11,540 nt of DNA from Micrococcaceae bacterium UBA6021 (GTDB lineage: Bacteria > Actinomycetota > Actinomycetes > Actinomycetales > Micrococcaceae). Every line of letters starts with the position of its first letter. The stretch's first letter is position 1. Below the pieces are notes generated by a model, which saw only the letters and a list, made by a program, of their open reading frames with translations, searched no databases and was not told the DNA's origin. Both the position numbers and the translations under genes were made by a program. This document shows, piece after piece, positions 1 to 5,394 of this stretch. The DNA lies in the NCBI GenBank assembly GCA_002427975.1, contig DIZT01000124.1, positions 1-11,540 of the forward strand, read 5' to 3'.

Positions 1-56
1 GCAGCCGCGAGATCCTCGACCACAACGCCGACGTGATCCATCCGGTAGACCGTCAT
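1..56 (-). CDS. VOC-family (glyoxalase/bleomycin-resistance fold) protein, N-terminus only
   Basis: Only the first 18 codons are in the window; the gene continues beyond base 1. The visible peptide begins MTVYRMDHVGVVVEDLAA. The D-H-V-G-(V/I)-x-V-x-D-(L/M) pattern is the first beta strand and following turn of the vicinal-oxygen-chelate fold, where the His is normally a metal ligand. Members include glyoxalase I, methylmalonyl-CoA epimerases, extradiol dioxygenases and bleomycin-binding proteins. Nothing here allows a substrate to be chosen. The start is the ATG on the minus strand at 56-54. It has no Shine-Dalgarno sequence, but a TACACT box ends 7 nt upstream, so the mRNA is probably leaderless. 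It is divergent from the dihydrofolate-reductase-family gene at 172. The family call is fairly sure from this one motif; the function is unknown. Confidence 0.7.
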   Translation of the reverse strand, partial: MTVYRMDHVGVVVEDLAA

Positions 57-63
57 GCCACAC

Positions 64-69
64 AGTGTA
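64..69 (-). promoter_or_regulatory. -10 box of a leaderless promoter for the VOC gene
   Basis: The minus strand reads TACACT, then 7 nt, then the ATG at 56. TAnnnT at this distance places transcription initiation at or next to the start codon. No convincing -35 hexamer is visible. The same hexamer and spacing occur in the divergent partner gene at 159-164. Confidence 0.5.
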
Positions 70-158
70 GGGGACCGAGGATTCTTGCCGTTGACGAACA
101 CTGCGCCGGCCCGGACCAGCGCTACGAGATGGGGCGCGTTGACCGCGCGCCAGCGGGC

Positions 159-164
159 TACACT
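159..164 (+). promoter_or_regulatory. -10 box of a leaderless promoter for the DHFR-family gene
   Basis: TACACT followed by exactly 7 nt (TGGCGCC) and then ATG at 172. No Shine-Dalgarno sequence lies between. A TTGACC at 139-144 is the best -35 candidate, but its 14-bp spacer is shorter than usual, so the -35 assignment is doubtful. Confidence 0.5.
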
Positions 165-171
165 TGGCGCC

Positions 172-738
172 ATGCGAAAACTCATAGTCCAGCAGTGGGT
201 TACCGTCGACAACATCGCCGCGGAGGAGGACGGCGGGCTCAGCTTCGTGTCCGGGGAGCCCTTTTCTGAGACCACCAACAATGCGTTCAAGGCAAGCGTG
301 ATGGGGTTCATCGACTCGGTCGACACGATGATTCTCGGCGCGAATACCTACAATCAGAACAAGGACTACTGGCCGTACGCCGACGAGCAGGGCGAGTACG
401 GCGAGAAGCTCAACAACCTCACCAAGTTCGTCGCCTCGTCGAAGCTGGATGACGCGCCCTGGGGCGACTTTCCCACCGCGACCGTGACGCGCGACCCGGT
501 CGCCACCATTCGGGAGCTCAAGGAGCAGGGCGGCAAGGACATCTGGCTGTGGGGGAGCTTGAGGCTCATGCACTTCCTGATGGACGCCGGCGTCGTCGAC
601 GAAGTCCGGATGCTGGTCTGCCCGGCGTCACGCGGCAAGGGAAGGCGCGTCTTCGAGGATCGGCAAGACCTGAAGTTGCTCGAGGCCACCCCGTTCGAAA
701 ACGGCGTCGTACTTCTGCGCTACGAGATCAAGAAATAA
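172..738 (+). CDS. Dihydrofolate reductase family protein (RibD C-terminal-like)
   Basis: The 188-residue protein has the layout of the actinobacterial RibD_C/DHFR-like family. It starts with a first strand (MRKLIVQQWVTVDNIAAE) where DHFRs have their substrate-side start. A segment near residues 47-57 (DTMILGANTYN) corresponds to the 'lGrkTy' region, and IWLWGS plus the following helix, near residues 124-140, corresponds to the NADPH-binding 'GS..L...L' region. It ends with DEVRMLVCPASRGKGRRVFE, which matches the 'DElrl.v.Pv.lG.G..lF' family ending. Such proteins are stand-alone NAD(P)H-dependent reductases, usually of unknown substrate; they are not the housekeeping folate enzyme FolA. An ATG at 55 in the same frame would add 39 residues unlike the family, so the leaderless ATG at 172 is preferred. 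Divergent from the VOC gene. Family call strong, substrate unknown. Confidence 0.88.
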   Translation: MRKLIVQQWVTVDNIAAEEDGGLSFVSGEPFSETTNNAFKASVMGFIDSVDTMILGANTYNQNKDYWPYADEQGEYGEKLNNLTKFVASSKLDDAPWGDFPTATVTRDPVATIRELKEQGGKDIWLWGSLRLMHFLMDAGVVDEVRMLVCPASRGKGRRVFEDRQDLKLLEATPFENGVVLLRYEIKK

Positions 739-1027
739 GAGGAAAGTCCGCACTTTCGATTCTTCCTGGATCGTCGAGTATCCGGCGGAGTGCTTCATCG
801 CATCACTCACGGACGGAGAGTCGCAGGCCTTCCGAGGGCACTGGCAGTGGAAAGGTGAGCTGCCGGCAGGCGGAACTCCGCCGGGAAATCAGGATCGCGC
901 AAGGCCGATCATTCGTTGGCGCGCGGAGTCATCCGCGGGCGCGATTGCTCGAACCGACGCCACGGTAGGCGGGGCGGACTCGCTACGTGCTTTATATCGT
1001 CTGACCGGGGTTTTGCCTTGAGGCCGG
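739..1027. other. Gene-poor stretch after the DHFR-family gene
   Basis: No recognisable gene. One plus-strand frame is open from 740 to the TGA at 1019-1021 (93 codons) but contains no ATG and no ribosome binding site. Its translation, which includes WIVEYPAECFIASL near the start, resembles no family I know. It could be the inactivated remnant of a gene that lost its 5' end next to the repeat module at 1028. Confidence 0.4.
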
Positions 1028-1147
1028 TGTCCCGTCTCATCTAACTTGAACCATCAGAGCCTGAATTTACGCGGTTGGGTCAACAGTTGTGAGACGGAAT
1101 GAATGCCTTTGTCTCACTACAGTTGACCCAAATCGCAGAATCCTGCC
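1028..1147 (+). repeat. Triple-motif repeat module, copy 1
   Basis: A ~120-bp module built from three versions of a 19-bp motif, GTCTCAnnnnAGTTGACCC. A plus-oriented diverged copy lies at 1034-1052 (ending TTGAACC), a minus-oriented copy at 1077-1095, and a plus-oriented copy at 1111-1129. The second and third are separated by 15 nt and could pair over 17 of 19 positions. The module opens with TGTCCCGTCTCA and closes with GAATCCTGCC. The same order, spacings and end sequences recur 1,050 bp away at 2078-2198. The motif has the look of an insertion-sequence terminal inverted repeat (TGT...ACA type), but the parent element is not identified. Confidence 0.8.
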
Positions 1148-2147
1148 TTGGTTATGCTCCAGGCCCTAGTTGGCGACTTCGACGTTGTCTGCGCCCGCGT
1201 TGCCGGTGGCCCGCATAGTGTCCTGTTCGGGAACCCCCAGCGGACACAAGCTTTGAGGAACCAGCATTATCCGGGGGAAACGCCTGCAAAGGGATTCTCT
1301 TCAATCGAGATGGCTGACGTCGTTTAGAGTCATCACCTGCCTGTCATGGAAAAAGTCGTCTTCCCGAAGATGCGTGATACTGCCAGCCGATACCTTGAAC
1401 TTCACGTAACCGGCCTCTTCGAGCGGAAGCCCGATCCACGCTGCGATGAGATAGGTCGCTGTGCCGCCGTGGGTAACCACGATCATGTCCTGGGCCCTAC
1501 GGGCAAGAATCCGTTGAAGAGCTGCGAACGCGCGGCCCGCCCACTCGAACCTCGATTCAGAATCGTCAATTCCATCGCGATGCCGCATTCGATCCCCGTG
1601 CACGGGTGGAGGCACATATGACGTCGATCCGGGAGGTGTGCCCTCGGCGGCTCCGTAGGACTGCTCCCGAAGATCCGCGTCGGCGAGCATTTCCAAGCCC
1701 AAGCTCTCAGCAATTGGTTCTGCCGTTTGCCGAGTACGGAGGAGATCTGAGCAGAAGAGCAACGCGCTGCTCTCGGCTGGTATTCGCAGGCTCAATGCCA
1801 TTGCAACGCGTCGGGAACACCTCATGCCCCGAGGAGTTAGTGATGAGTCATACCAGCCACCGACGAGGTTCTCAGCGTGGTGCGTTGCTTCCATATGGGT
1901 GACAAAGTACAAGTTCCGCGAGGCAACCTCTTCAACTAGTTTCCTAAGGGCATGGTCGATCCGAACGAAACACCGCCACCTGGATAGCGCCGCGGCCAGC
2001 AATTCATTCTCTTTCACGGGCCATGACGTCCAGCCGAAAACCGGAACCACCCCGGCCCCTCCCAAGGCCACCGTAAATGTCCCGTCTCAAATAAGTTGAA
2101 CCACATCGCCCCGGAATTGCGCGGTTTGGGTCAACTAACGTGAGACA
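1110..2147. mobile_element. Possible inverted-repeat-bounded unit carrying a phosphatase gene
   Basis: Reading inward, 1110-1129 is TGTCTCACTACAGTTGACCC, and the minus strand of 2128-2147 is TGTCTCACGTTAGTTGACCC. They match at 17 of 20 positions and start with TGT, as many transposon ends do. Between them lies a single recognisable gene (a histidine phosphatase, minus strand) and no transposase. This would suit a non-autonomous passenger unit mobilised in trans, or two unrelated element ends left beside an old gene. The flanking bases (GCCTT on the left, CGTTT on the right) show no clear target-site duplication. This is an interpretation of the repeat geometry, not a recognised element. Confidence 0.3.
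1301..2071 (-). CDS. Histidine phosphatase family protein (phosphoglycerate-mutase-like), variant RHG motif
   Basis: The conserved domain begins at residue 54 of the longest frame with LYFVTHMEATHH, then GGWYDSSLTPRG, ALLFCSDLLRTRQTAEPI, a Glu-containing LREQSYG segment, and finally DMIVVTHGGT. This is the order of the histidine phosphatase superfamily: the first His is the phosphorylated residue, the Arg of SDLLRTRQTA and the final His complete the pocket. The canonical RHG is THM here, so the usual Arg and Gly are absent; I recall actinobacterial relatives with THP at this spot, which suggests a subfamily rather than damage. The start is uncertain. The GTG at 2071 gives 256 residues, but the first ~53 do not look like the family and no ribosome binding site precedes it. 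A TTG at 1912 would give 203 residues, close to the usual length. The gene sits alone between the two repeat modules. Substrate unknown. Confidence 0.75.
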   Translation of the reverse strand: MALGGAGVVPVFGWTSWPVKENELLAAALSRWRCFVRIDHALRKLVEEVASRNLYFVTHMEATHHAENLVGGWYDSSLTPRGMRCSRRVAMALSLRIPAESSALLFCSDLLRTRQTAEPIAESLGLEMLADADLREQSYGAAEGTPPGSTSYVPPPVHGDRMRHRDGIDDSESRFEWAGRAFAALQRILARRAQDMIVVTHGGTATYLIAAWIGLPLEEAGYVKFKVSAGSITHLREDDFFHDRQVMTLNDVSHLD

Positions 2148-2198
2148 CGTTTCCCCGATTTGTCTCACTTTAGTTGACCCATACCGTCGAATCCTGCC
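2078..2198 (+). repeat. Triple-motif repeat module, copy 2
   Basis: Same architecture and orientation as the module at 1028-1147. Motif copies lie at 2084-2102 (plus, diverged TTGAACC form), 2128-2146 (minus) and 2162-2180 (plus). Between modules the three motifs agree at 16, 15 and 17 of 19 positions, while the spacers keep their lengths to within 1 nt but differ more in sequence. Here the second and third motifs pair at 18 of 19 positions around a 15-nt spacer. Conservation of motifs over spacers indicates that the motifs, not the whole segment, were under constraint, or that the two modules are old and diverged copies. Confidence 0.8.
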
Positions 2199-2506
2199 GT
2201 TGACGACGCGTCGACCTCTGCTGCCTATCATCCGATTCGTCAGCAAGTGGCGCCCGGCACCAGAGCGCCCGTTCAGGGTTTCAGGTCAGCATCAGTAGCT
2301 GCATGCGCCAACAAACTGGCAACGGTTGTCTCGCACGAACACCAAGCGCCCCGGGCTCGTCCAGGCACTGGAAGTCCTACGCGAGGGTGACAAAAGGTGT
2401 CTCACGGGAGCTGCTCTTCGACGCCGCATAGTCAGAGCTAGCTTCTTTTGAGGTTGAACCGCCACGCGGGCTGAAAGTCACACTCTAAGGGCAGCCTTGC
2501 ATACCG
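2199..2506. other. Gene-poor stretch downstream of repeat module 2
   Basis: About 300 bp without an intact gene. The only recognisable content is a short serine-recombinase-like fragment on the plus strand (separate entry). No RNA gene, terminator or further full copy of the 19-bp motif was found; a TTGAGGTTGAACC at about 2448-2460 shares only the tail of the motif. Confidence 0.4.
2326..2391 (+). pseudogene. Remnant of a serine recombinase (resolvase/invertase) catalytic domain
   Basis: This frame, open from a TAG at 2296, reads LSRTNTKRPGLVQALEVLREGD. It matches the stretch of small serine recombinases that runs '(G)TN..RPGL..AL..lReGD' just before the conserved 'LvV.kLDRLaRS' helix. That helix is not visible after GD in any forward frame, and the frame ends at a TGA near 2450. 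No start codon, catalytic serine region or DNA-binding domain is present, so this is a fragment of about 22 codons. The match is by eye to a short motif and should be treated as moderately likely. Confidence 0.45.
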
Positions 2507-2803
2507 CTAGGGCATGACCTTGTACAGATCGATGACCGTCTCTTCCGGTTGAGAGGCGAACCCGCCCTCGATACCGGCCTGCATTCGGGGAAGCAGGATG
2601 CTGTCGCGGAAATTTTCCCAGCTCTCCTTCGAGTTATGGACTGCCATGATTGTCCAACCACCGCTTGACGGGCCTGCGGCGTGGAAGATCTGACCGTCGG
2701 GCAAGAGCCCTTCCCCTGGGTGAACCGCGGCAATTGAGGCCTCGTACTGATCCTTGGTGCCCTCTGGGAAGAAGTGCACGACTCCGTAGGCCGTGATGTC
2801 CAT
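2507..2803 (-). CDS. Small ABM-like (antibiotic biosynthesis monooxygenase-type) dimeric alpha/beta-barrel protein
   Basis: The 98-residue protein begins MDITAYGVVHFFPEGTKDQYEASIAAVHP, then GQIFHAAGPSSGGWTIMAVHNSKESWENFRDSILLP, and ends ETVIDLYKVMP. The order is strand, helix, a 'H.agp..gGw.i..vw.S.e.w..F' segment, then a last strand, which is the ferredoxin-like fold of ABM-type and related small proteins. Many bind or oxidise quinols or polyketides, but others have no known activity, and no catalytic residue can be named here. The ATG is preceded by AAGGAG ending 5 nt upstream, the clearest Shine-Dalgarno sequence in this half of the window, in contrast to its leaderless neighbours. It looks intact although both sides carry mobile-element remnants. 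Its promoter region contains a nested palindrome (2831-2872), so specific regulation is likely. Confidence 0.7.
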   Translation of the reverse strand: MDITAYGVVHFFPEGTKDQYEASIAAVHPGEGLLPDGQIFHAAGPSSGGWTIMAVHNSKESWENFRDSILLPRMQAGIEGGFASQPEETVIDLYKVMP

Positions 2804-2830
2804 GTCTGCTCCTTGAATGGTCGAGATGTA

Positions 2831-2872
2831 CTTGACAAGCCAGTACTAGACTCCGGTACGGGGTATGTCAAG
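2831..2872 (-). promoter_or_regulatory. Promoter with nested palindrome upstream of the ABM-like gene
   Basis: On the minus strand, TTGACA (2871-2866) and TAGTAC (2848-2843) are separated by 17 bp, forming a good -35/-10 pair that leads to the gene starting at 2803. The promoter sits inside a 42-bp dyad: outer arms CTTGACA (2831-2837) and TGTCAAG (2866-2872), and inner arms CCnGTAC (2840-2846) and GTACnGG (2856-2862). The outer arm creates a TTGACA on the plus strand too, so divergent transcription is possible. The geometry suits an operator for a dimeric regulator (MerR- or TetR-like), but no regulator gene is adjacent. Confidence 0.55.
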
Positions 2873-2893
2873 CACTGGACGTTCACTGCGCCC

Positions 2894-2968
2894 ATGACCA
2901 CCGAAACCACGGTACGCTCGTTGCCCGTTTGGCTTTCCCTAGTCCTGACGCTGGCGATTTCGAGTTAG
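2894..2968 (+). CDS. Possible truncated membrane-protein N-terminus
   Basis: A 24-codon frame, MTTETTVRSLPVWLSLVLTLAISS followed by a stop, starts 22 bp past the palindromic promoter region and diverges from the ABM-like gene. A short polar head followed by a hydrophobic helix is how many transporters begin. The frame then stops at a point where the transposase remnant lies on the other strand, so this may be a gene cut off by an insertion. No ribosome binding site is evident. It may equally be chance. Confidence 0.2.
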   Translation: MTTETTVRSLPVWLSLVLTLAISS

Positions 2969-3058
2969 CGGACGGTGGTACGTGGCAGCGAGGTGTATGA
3001 GTGCGGAGATGCAGCCCAATGCTCAGCTTCGGCGACCACAAAAAACGAAAAGGAAGGT

Positions 3059-3263
3059 TCTCTCCGCCGGTGGTGAGCTCGCCGTGCTTGGCCCGTTCGC
3101 GCTGCCGAAGGGTCCTTTGGACCGGATCAAATGCCGGCCACGGCCTGGTGCCTGGTTCGGCCGAGAGGGGTAGCCCGTCGATGACTTCGGTGATGTGCTC
3201 TTCCAGCCAGCGCGCACGTTCCTGAACATCTGCCGGCAATGCTTCAAAAATCGCTGACGACGC
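3059..3263 (-). pseudogene. Fragment of a transposase/integrase (DDE, integrase-core type)
   Basis: The minus strand encodes ALPADVQERARWLEEHITEV, then DGLPLSAEPGTRPWPAFDP, then VQRTLRQRERAKHGELTTGG, about 65 residues without a start codon. The run 'F/Y-D-P-...-TLRQRE.AK..EL..aG' is what I recall from the N-terminal helix-turn-helix linker of actinobacterial integrase-core transposases. After GGE the similarity stops, although the frame stays open to 2883, and no DDE catalytic motif follows; upstream of IFEAL nothing transposase-like is visible. The gene is therefore truncated at both ends. The family call rests on recollection of this motif and is moderate. Confidence 0.45.
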
Positions 3264-3385
3264 AGGGGACCGGCGGCCAGGAGCGGGGCACGTGCCGGGG
3301 TTGAACGTTGGATCGGCAAAGAGACGCGGTGGTGTTGATCAAGTCCGTCGAATTCGCACCGGATGCGATTCGCACGATTCTACTT

Positions 3386-3396
3386 TACATAATGTA
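3386..3396. promoter_or_regulatory. Palindromic operator-like site upstream of the type III PKS operon
   Basis: TACATAATGTA is a perfect 11-bp palindrome in the most AT-rich spot of the interval, about 110 bp before the PKS start codon. It lies inside wider partial arms TCTAC (3379-3383) and GTAGA (3394-3398). CATAAT at 3388-3393 could be a -10 element, which the palindrome would then cover, as expected for repression by a PadR-, MarR- or TetR-like dimer. No clear -35 was found and no regulator gene is adjacent. Confidence 0.45.
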
Positions 3397-3507
3397 GATT
3401 ATCGGCGTTCTCTGGAAGGCCCGGAACACCCGGCCCGCACGCAAGTTCAGTCCGCTCAAACAGGCGCGGCCATTGTCTATTTCCGCGTGCTCGCCAAGAA
3501 TGAACCA

Positions 3508-4689
3508 ATGACCGTCTATCTGCGTTCACTCGAAACTGCCGTTCCGCCGACCGTGCTGGTCCAGACCGAAGCCCGTGACGTTTTTGCAGCTCAGCCCGGC
3601 CTGACCAGGCTGGGCTCGCGGCTCGTGAATACCTGTTTCGATTCAGCCGCCATAGACACGCGCCACACAGCGGTTAAGGAAATGACCAGAGACCACCGGT
3701 CAGACGATCCGCAGTTCTTTGATCCATCAACGGGCCTCCTGCTGAACCCCACCACGAAGGTGCGCAACGACATCTTCGCCCAGGAAGCCACGAAGCTCTT
3801 CATCGAAGCCGCCCAGGCCGCCGTGGGTGCCTGTCCGGATCTGGCACTACTTGACATAACTCATGTCATCACCGTTTCCTGCACCGGCTTCTTTAACCCA
3901 GGTCCCGACTACAAAATCGTCCGTGCCTTGGGGCTGGACCCGGCCGTCCAGCGCTATCACCTCGGATTCATGGGCTGTTATGCCGCCTTCCCGGCACTGC
4001 GCGCCGCCAAGTCGTTTTGCGAGGCCGATCCGCAGGCTGTCGTCCTGGTCGTCTGTGCAGAGCTGTGCTCCCTCCACGTGCGTACGTCGAACGATCCTGA
4101 CACCATCATGGGTTCGGCGCTGTTCGCCGACGGGGCGGCGGCAGCCATCATCACCGCCCGGAACAGTCCGGACGCACCCGCCCTGCTGCAGCTGGACCAC
4201 TTCGAAACGGTCCTCACGCCGGTGGGCGAGGAATCCATGGCGTGGAACATCGGCGACCACGGCTTCGAGATGGTGCTGGGCAACTACGTTCCTCACATCA
4301 TCGATGATCACATCATCGGCGCCCTCGCGCCGCTGCTGGCCCGGGACCCCTCGTTGCGCGGACTCCCCTACCGCGACATCCGCCATTGGGCCATTCATCC
4401 TGGCGGCCGGAGCATCCTGGACAAGGTCCAGACGCGCCTCGAACTCACGGAACAGCAGCTGGTTCCGGCACGGAACACGCTGCGGGACTACGGCAATATG
4501 AGCAGCGCCACCGTCCTGTTCGTCCTCAGGCAGATCCTCGAACAACCGCCGGCGGGCGGTGAGGAACGCATCTGCTCCATGGCGTTCGGCCCCGGACTCA
4601 CGGTGGAAACAGGGCTGTTCACCAAACTCCGCCAAGCCGCCCCGGAACGGCGGGCGGTGCAGCCCGCGGCGACCGCGTCGCTGGCCTGA
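3508..4689 (+). CDS. Type III polyketide synthase (chalcone/stilbene synthase superfamily)
   Basis: A 393-residue homodimeric-type ketosynthase that would extend an acyl-CoA starter with malonyl-CoA and cyclise the chain into a resorcinol, pyrone or phloroglucinol-type product. The catalytic triad of the family is complete: Cys157 in GFMGCYAAFPALR, His297 in WAIHPGG and Asn330 in DYGNMSSAT. The VITVSCTGFFNPGPD segment (residues 120-134) and the GPGLTVE loop (361-367) near the C-terminus are also standard, and the length is usual. The ATG at 3508 is chosen because MTVYLRSLETAVPPT aligns with the family N-terminus; the open frame runs upstream to 3292 but that part is not family-like. The ribosome binding site is weak. 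The stop lies 3 nt before the methyltransferase start. The MGCYAA active-site context and the co-transcribed tailoring genes point to a long-chain acyl starter and a phenolic lipid or alkylpyrone, as with SrsA of Streptomyces griseus, but the product cannot be read from sequence. Confidence 0.95.
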   Translation: MTVYLRSLETAVPPTVLVQTEARDVFAAQPGLTRLGSRLVNTCFDSAAIDTRHTAVKEMTRDHRSDDPQFFDPSTGLLLNPTTKVRNDIFAQEATKLFIEAAQAAVGACPDLALLDITHVITVSCTGFFNPGPDYKIVRALGLDPAVQRYHLGFMGCYAAFPALRAAKSFCEADPQAVVLVVCAELCSLHVRTSNDPDTIMGSALFADGAAAAIITARNSPDAPALLQLDHFETVLTPVGEESMAWNIGDHGFEMVLGNYVPHIIDDHIIGALAPLLARDPSLRGLPYRDIRHWAIHPGGRSILDKVQTRLELTEQQLVPARNTLRDYGNMSSATVLFVLRQILEQPPAGGEERICSMAFGPGLTVETGLFTKLRQAAPERRAVQPAATASLA

Positions 4690-4692
4690 GCT

Positions 4693-5394
4693 GTGGCCCT
4701 GATGCGGCTGCGGGCCTCAGACGCAGTGGAAATGATGGACCTGCCGGACTGTGATTCCCGAAAACTGGAACGCACGTACCGGCAGTTCGGGGTGGTGAAC
4801 CGGCTCTTCTCCGGCTGGCGGCGGCTCTATGTCCGTGAGCTGCGCCCCCTGCTCTCGCAAGAGTTCCCCACCTCGATACTGGACATAGGCAGCGGCGGCG
4901 GGGACCTGGCACGGCTGCTCGTCCGATGGTCCGTCAGGGACAACCTGCGGCTCGATGTCACAGGGATTGACCCGGACGCGAGGGCCTACGGCTTCGCCTC
5001 CGGCCACGCGCACCACCCATCAGTCCGGTTCCGACAGGCGGACAGTGCGGAACTGGTCCGCGAAGGCCGCCGTTTCGACGTCGTGATCTCGAACCACGTC
5101 ATTCATCACCTGCAACCCGCGGACCTGGCCCGGCTGCTGACCGACTCGCACGCTCTCGCGCGCAGACTGTCCCTGCACAACGATCTGCGCAGAAGCGTTG
5201 CAGCCTACGCACTCTTCTGGCTGGCTGCCCTCCCCTTCCGCGGCTCGTTCATCCGTCCGGACGGCCTGATCTCCATCCGGCGCAGCTACACCCCGGAGGA
5301 ACTCAGGGCCGCCGCTCCCCCAGGCTGGCAGGTGCACGGCCGCGCCCCGTTCCACCAGCTTCTTATCCACTACCCGGACCATCCCGATGCCTGA
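4693..5394 (+). CDS. Class I SAM-dependent methyltransferase of the PKS operon
   Basis: The 233-residue protein has a Rossmann methyltransferase core. Motif I is SILDIGSGGGDLARLL (residues 61-76), the acidic residue binding the SAM ribose is probably in VTGIDPDA (88-95), and FDVVISNHVIHHLQPADLARLL (127-148) is motif IV and the following helix. A C-terminal segment with LFWLAALPFRGSF may interact with a lipid-like substrate or membrane. It starts 3 nt after the PKS stop and overlaps the monooxygenase gene by 8 bp, so the three are almost certainly translated from one message. The GTG at 4693 is the longest start; ATG at 4702 is equally plausible. By context it O- or C-methylates the PKS product; which position cannot be told. 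The equivalent step in the S. griseus srs pathway is SrsB. Confidence 0.88.
   Translation: MALMRLRASDAVEMMDLPDCDSRKLERTYRQFGVVNRLFSGWRRLYVRELRPLLSQEFPTSILDIGSGGGDLARLLVRWSVRDNLRLDVTGIDPDARAYGFASGHAHHPSVRFRQADSAELVREGRRFDVVISNHVIHHLQPADLARLLTDSHALARRLSLHNDLRRSVAAYALFWLAALPFRGSFIRPDGLISIRRSYTPEELRAAAPPGWQVHGRAPFHQLLIHYPDHPDA

Noticed and set aside
742..757. Hairpin GAAAGT-CCGC-ACTTTC just after the DHFR-family stop
   Set aside because: A 6-bp, AT-rich stem without a T-run is too weak to call a terminator.
1166..1267. 33-codon minus-strand frame between repeat module 1 and the phosphatase gene
   Set aside because: No ribosome binding site, no leaderless box and no recognisable family; probably chance, though it could be a gene remnant.
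2485..2910. 141-codon minus-strand frame overlapping the ABM-like gene
   Set aside because: It covers the promoter palindrome and has Ser/Arg-rich, family-less content; the 98-residue frame with a strong ribosome binding site is the real gene.
3292..3507. N-terminal extension of the PKS frame
   Set aside because: The 72 residues do not resemble the family, and they cross the AT-rich palindrome that looks like promoter DNA.
3847..4635. 262-codon minus-strand open frame within the PKS gene
   Set aside because: The opposite strand carries a complete type III PKS with its catalytic triad; the minus frame has no motif and reflects high GC at third positions.
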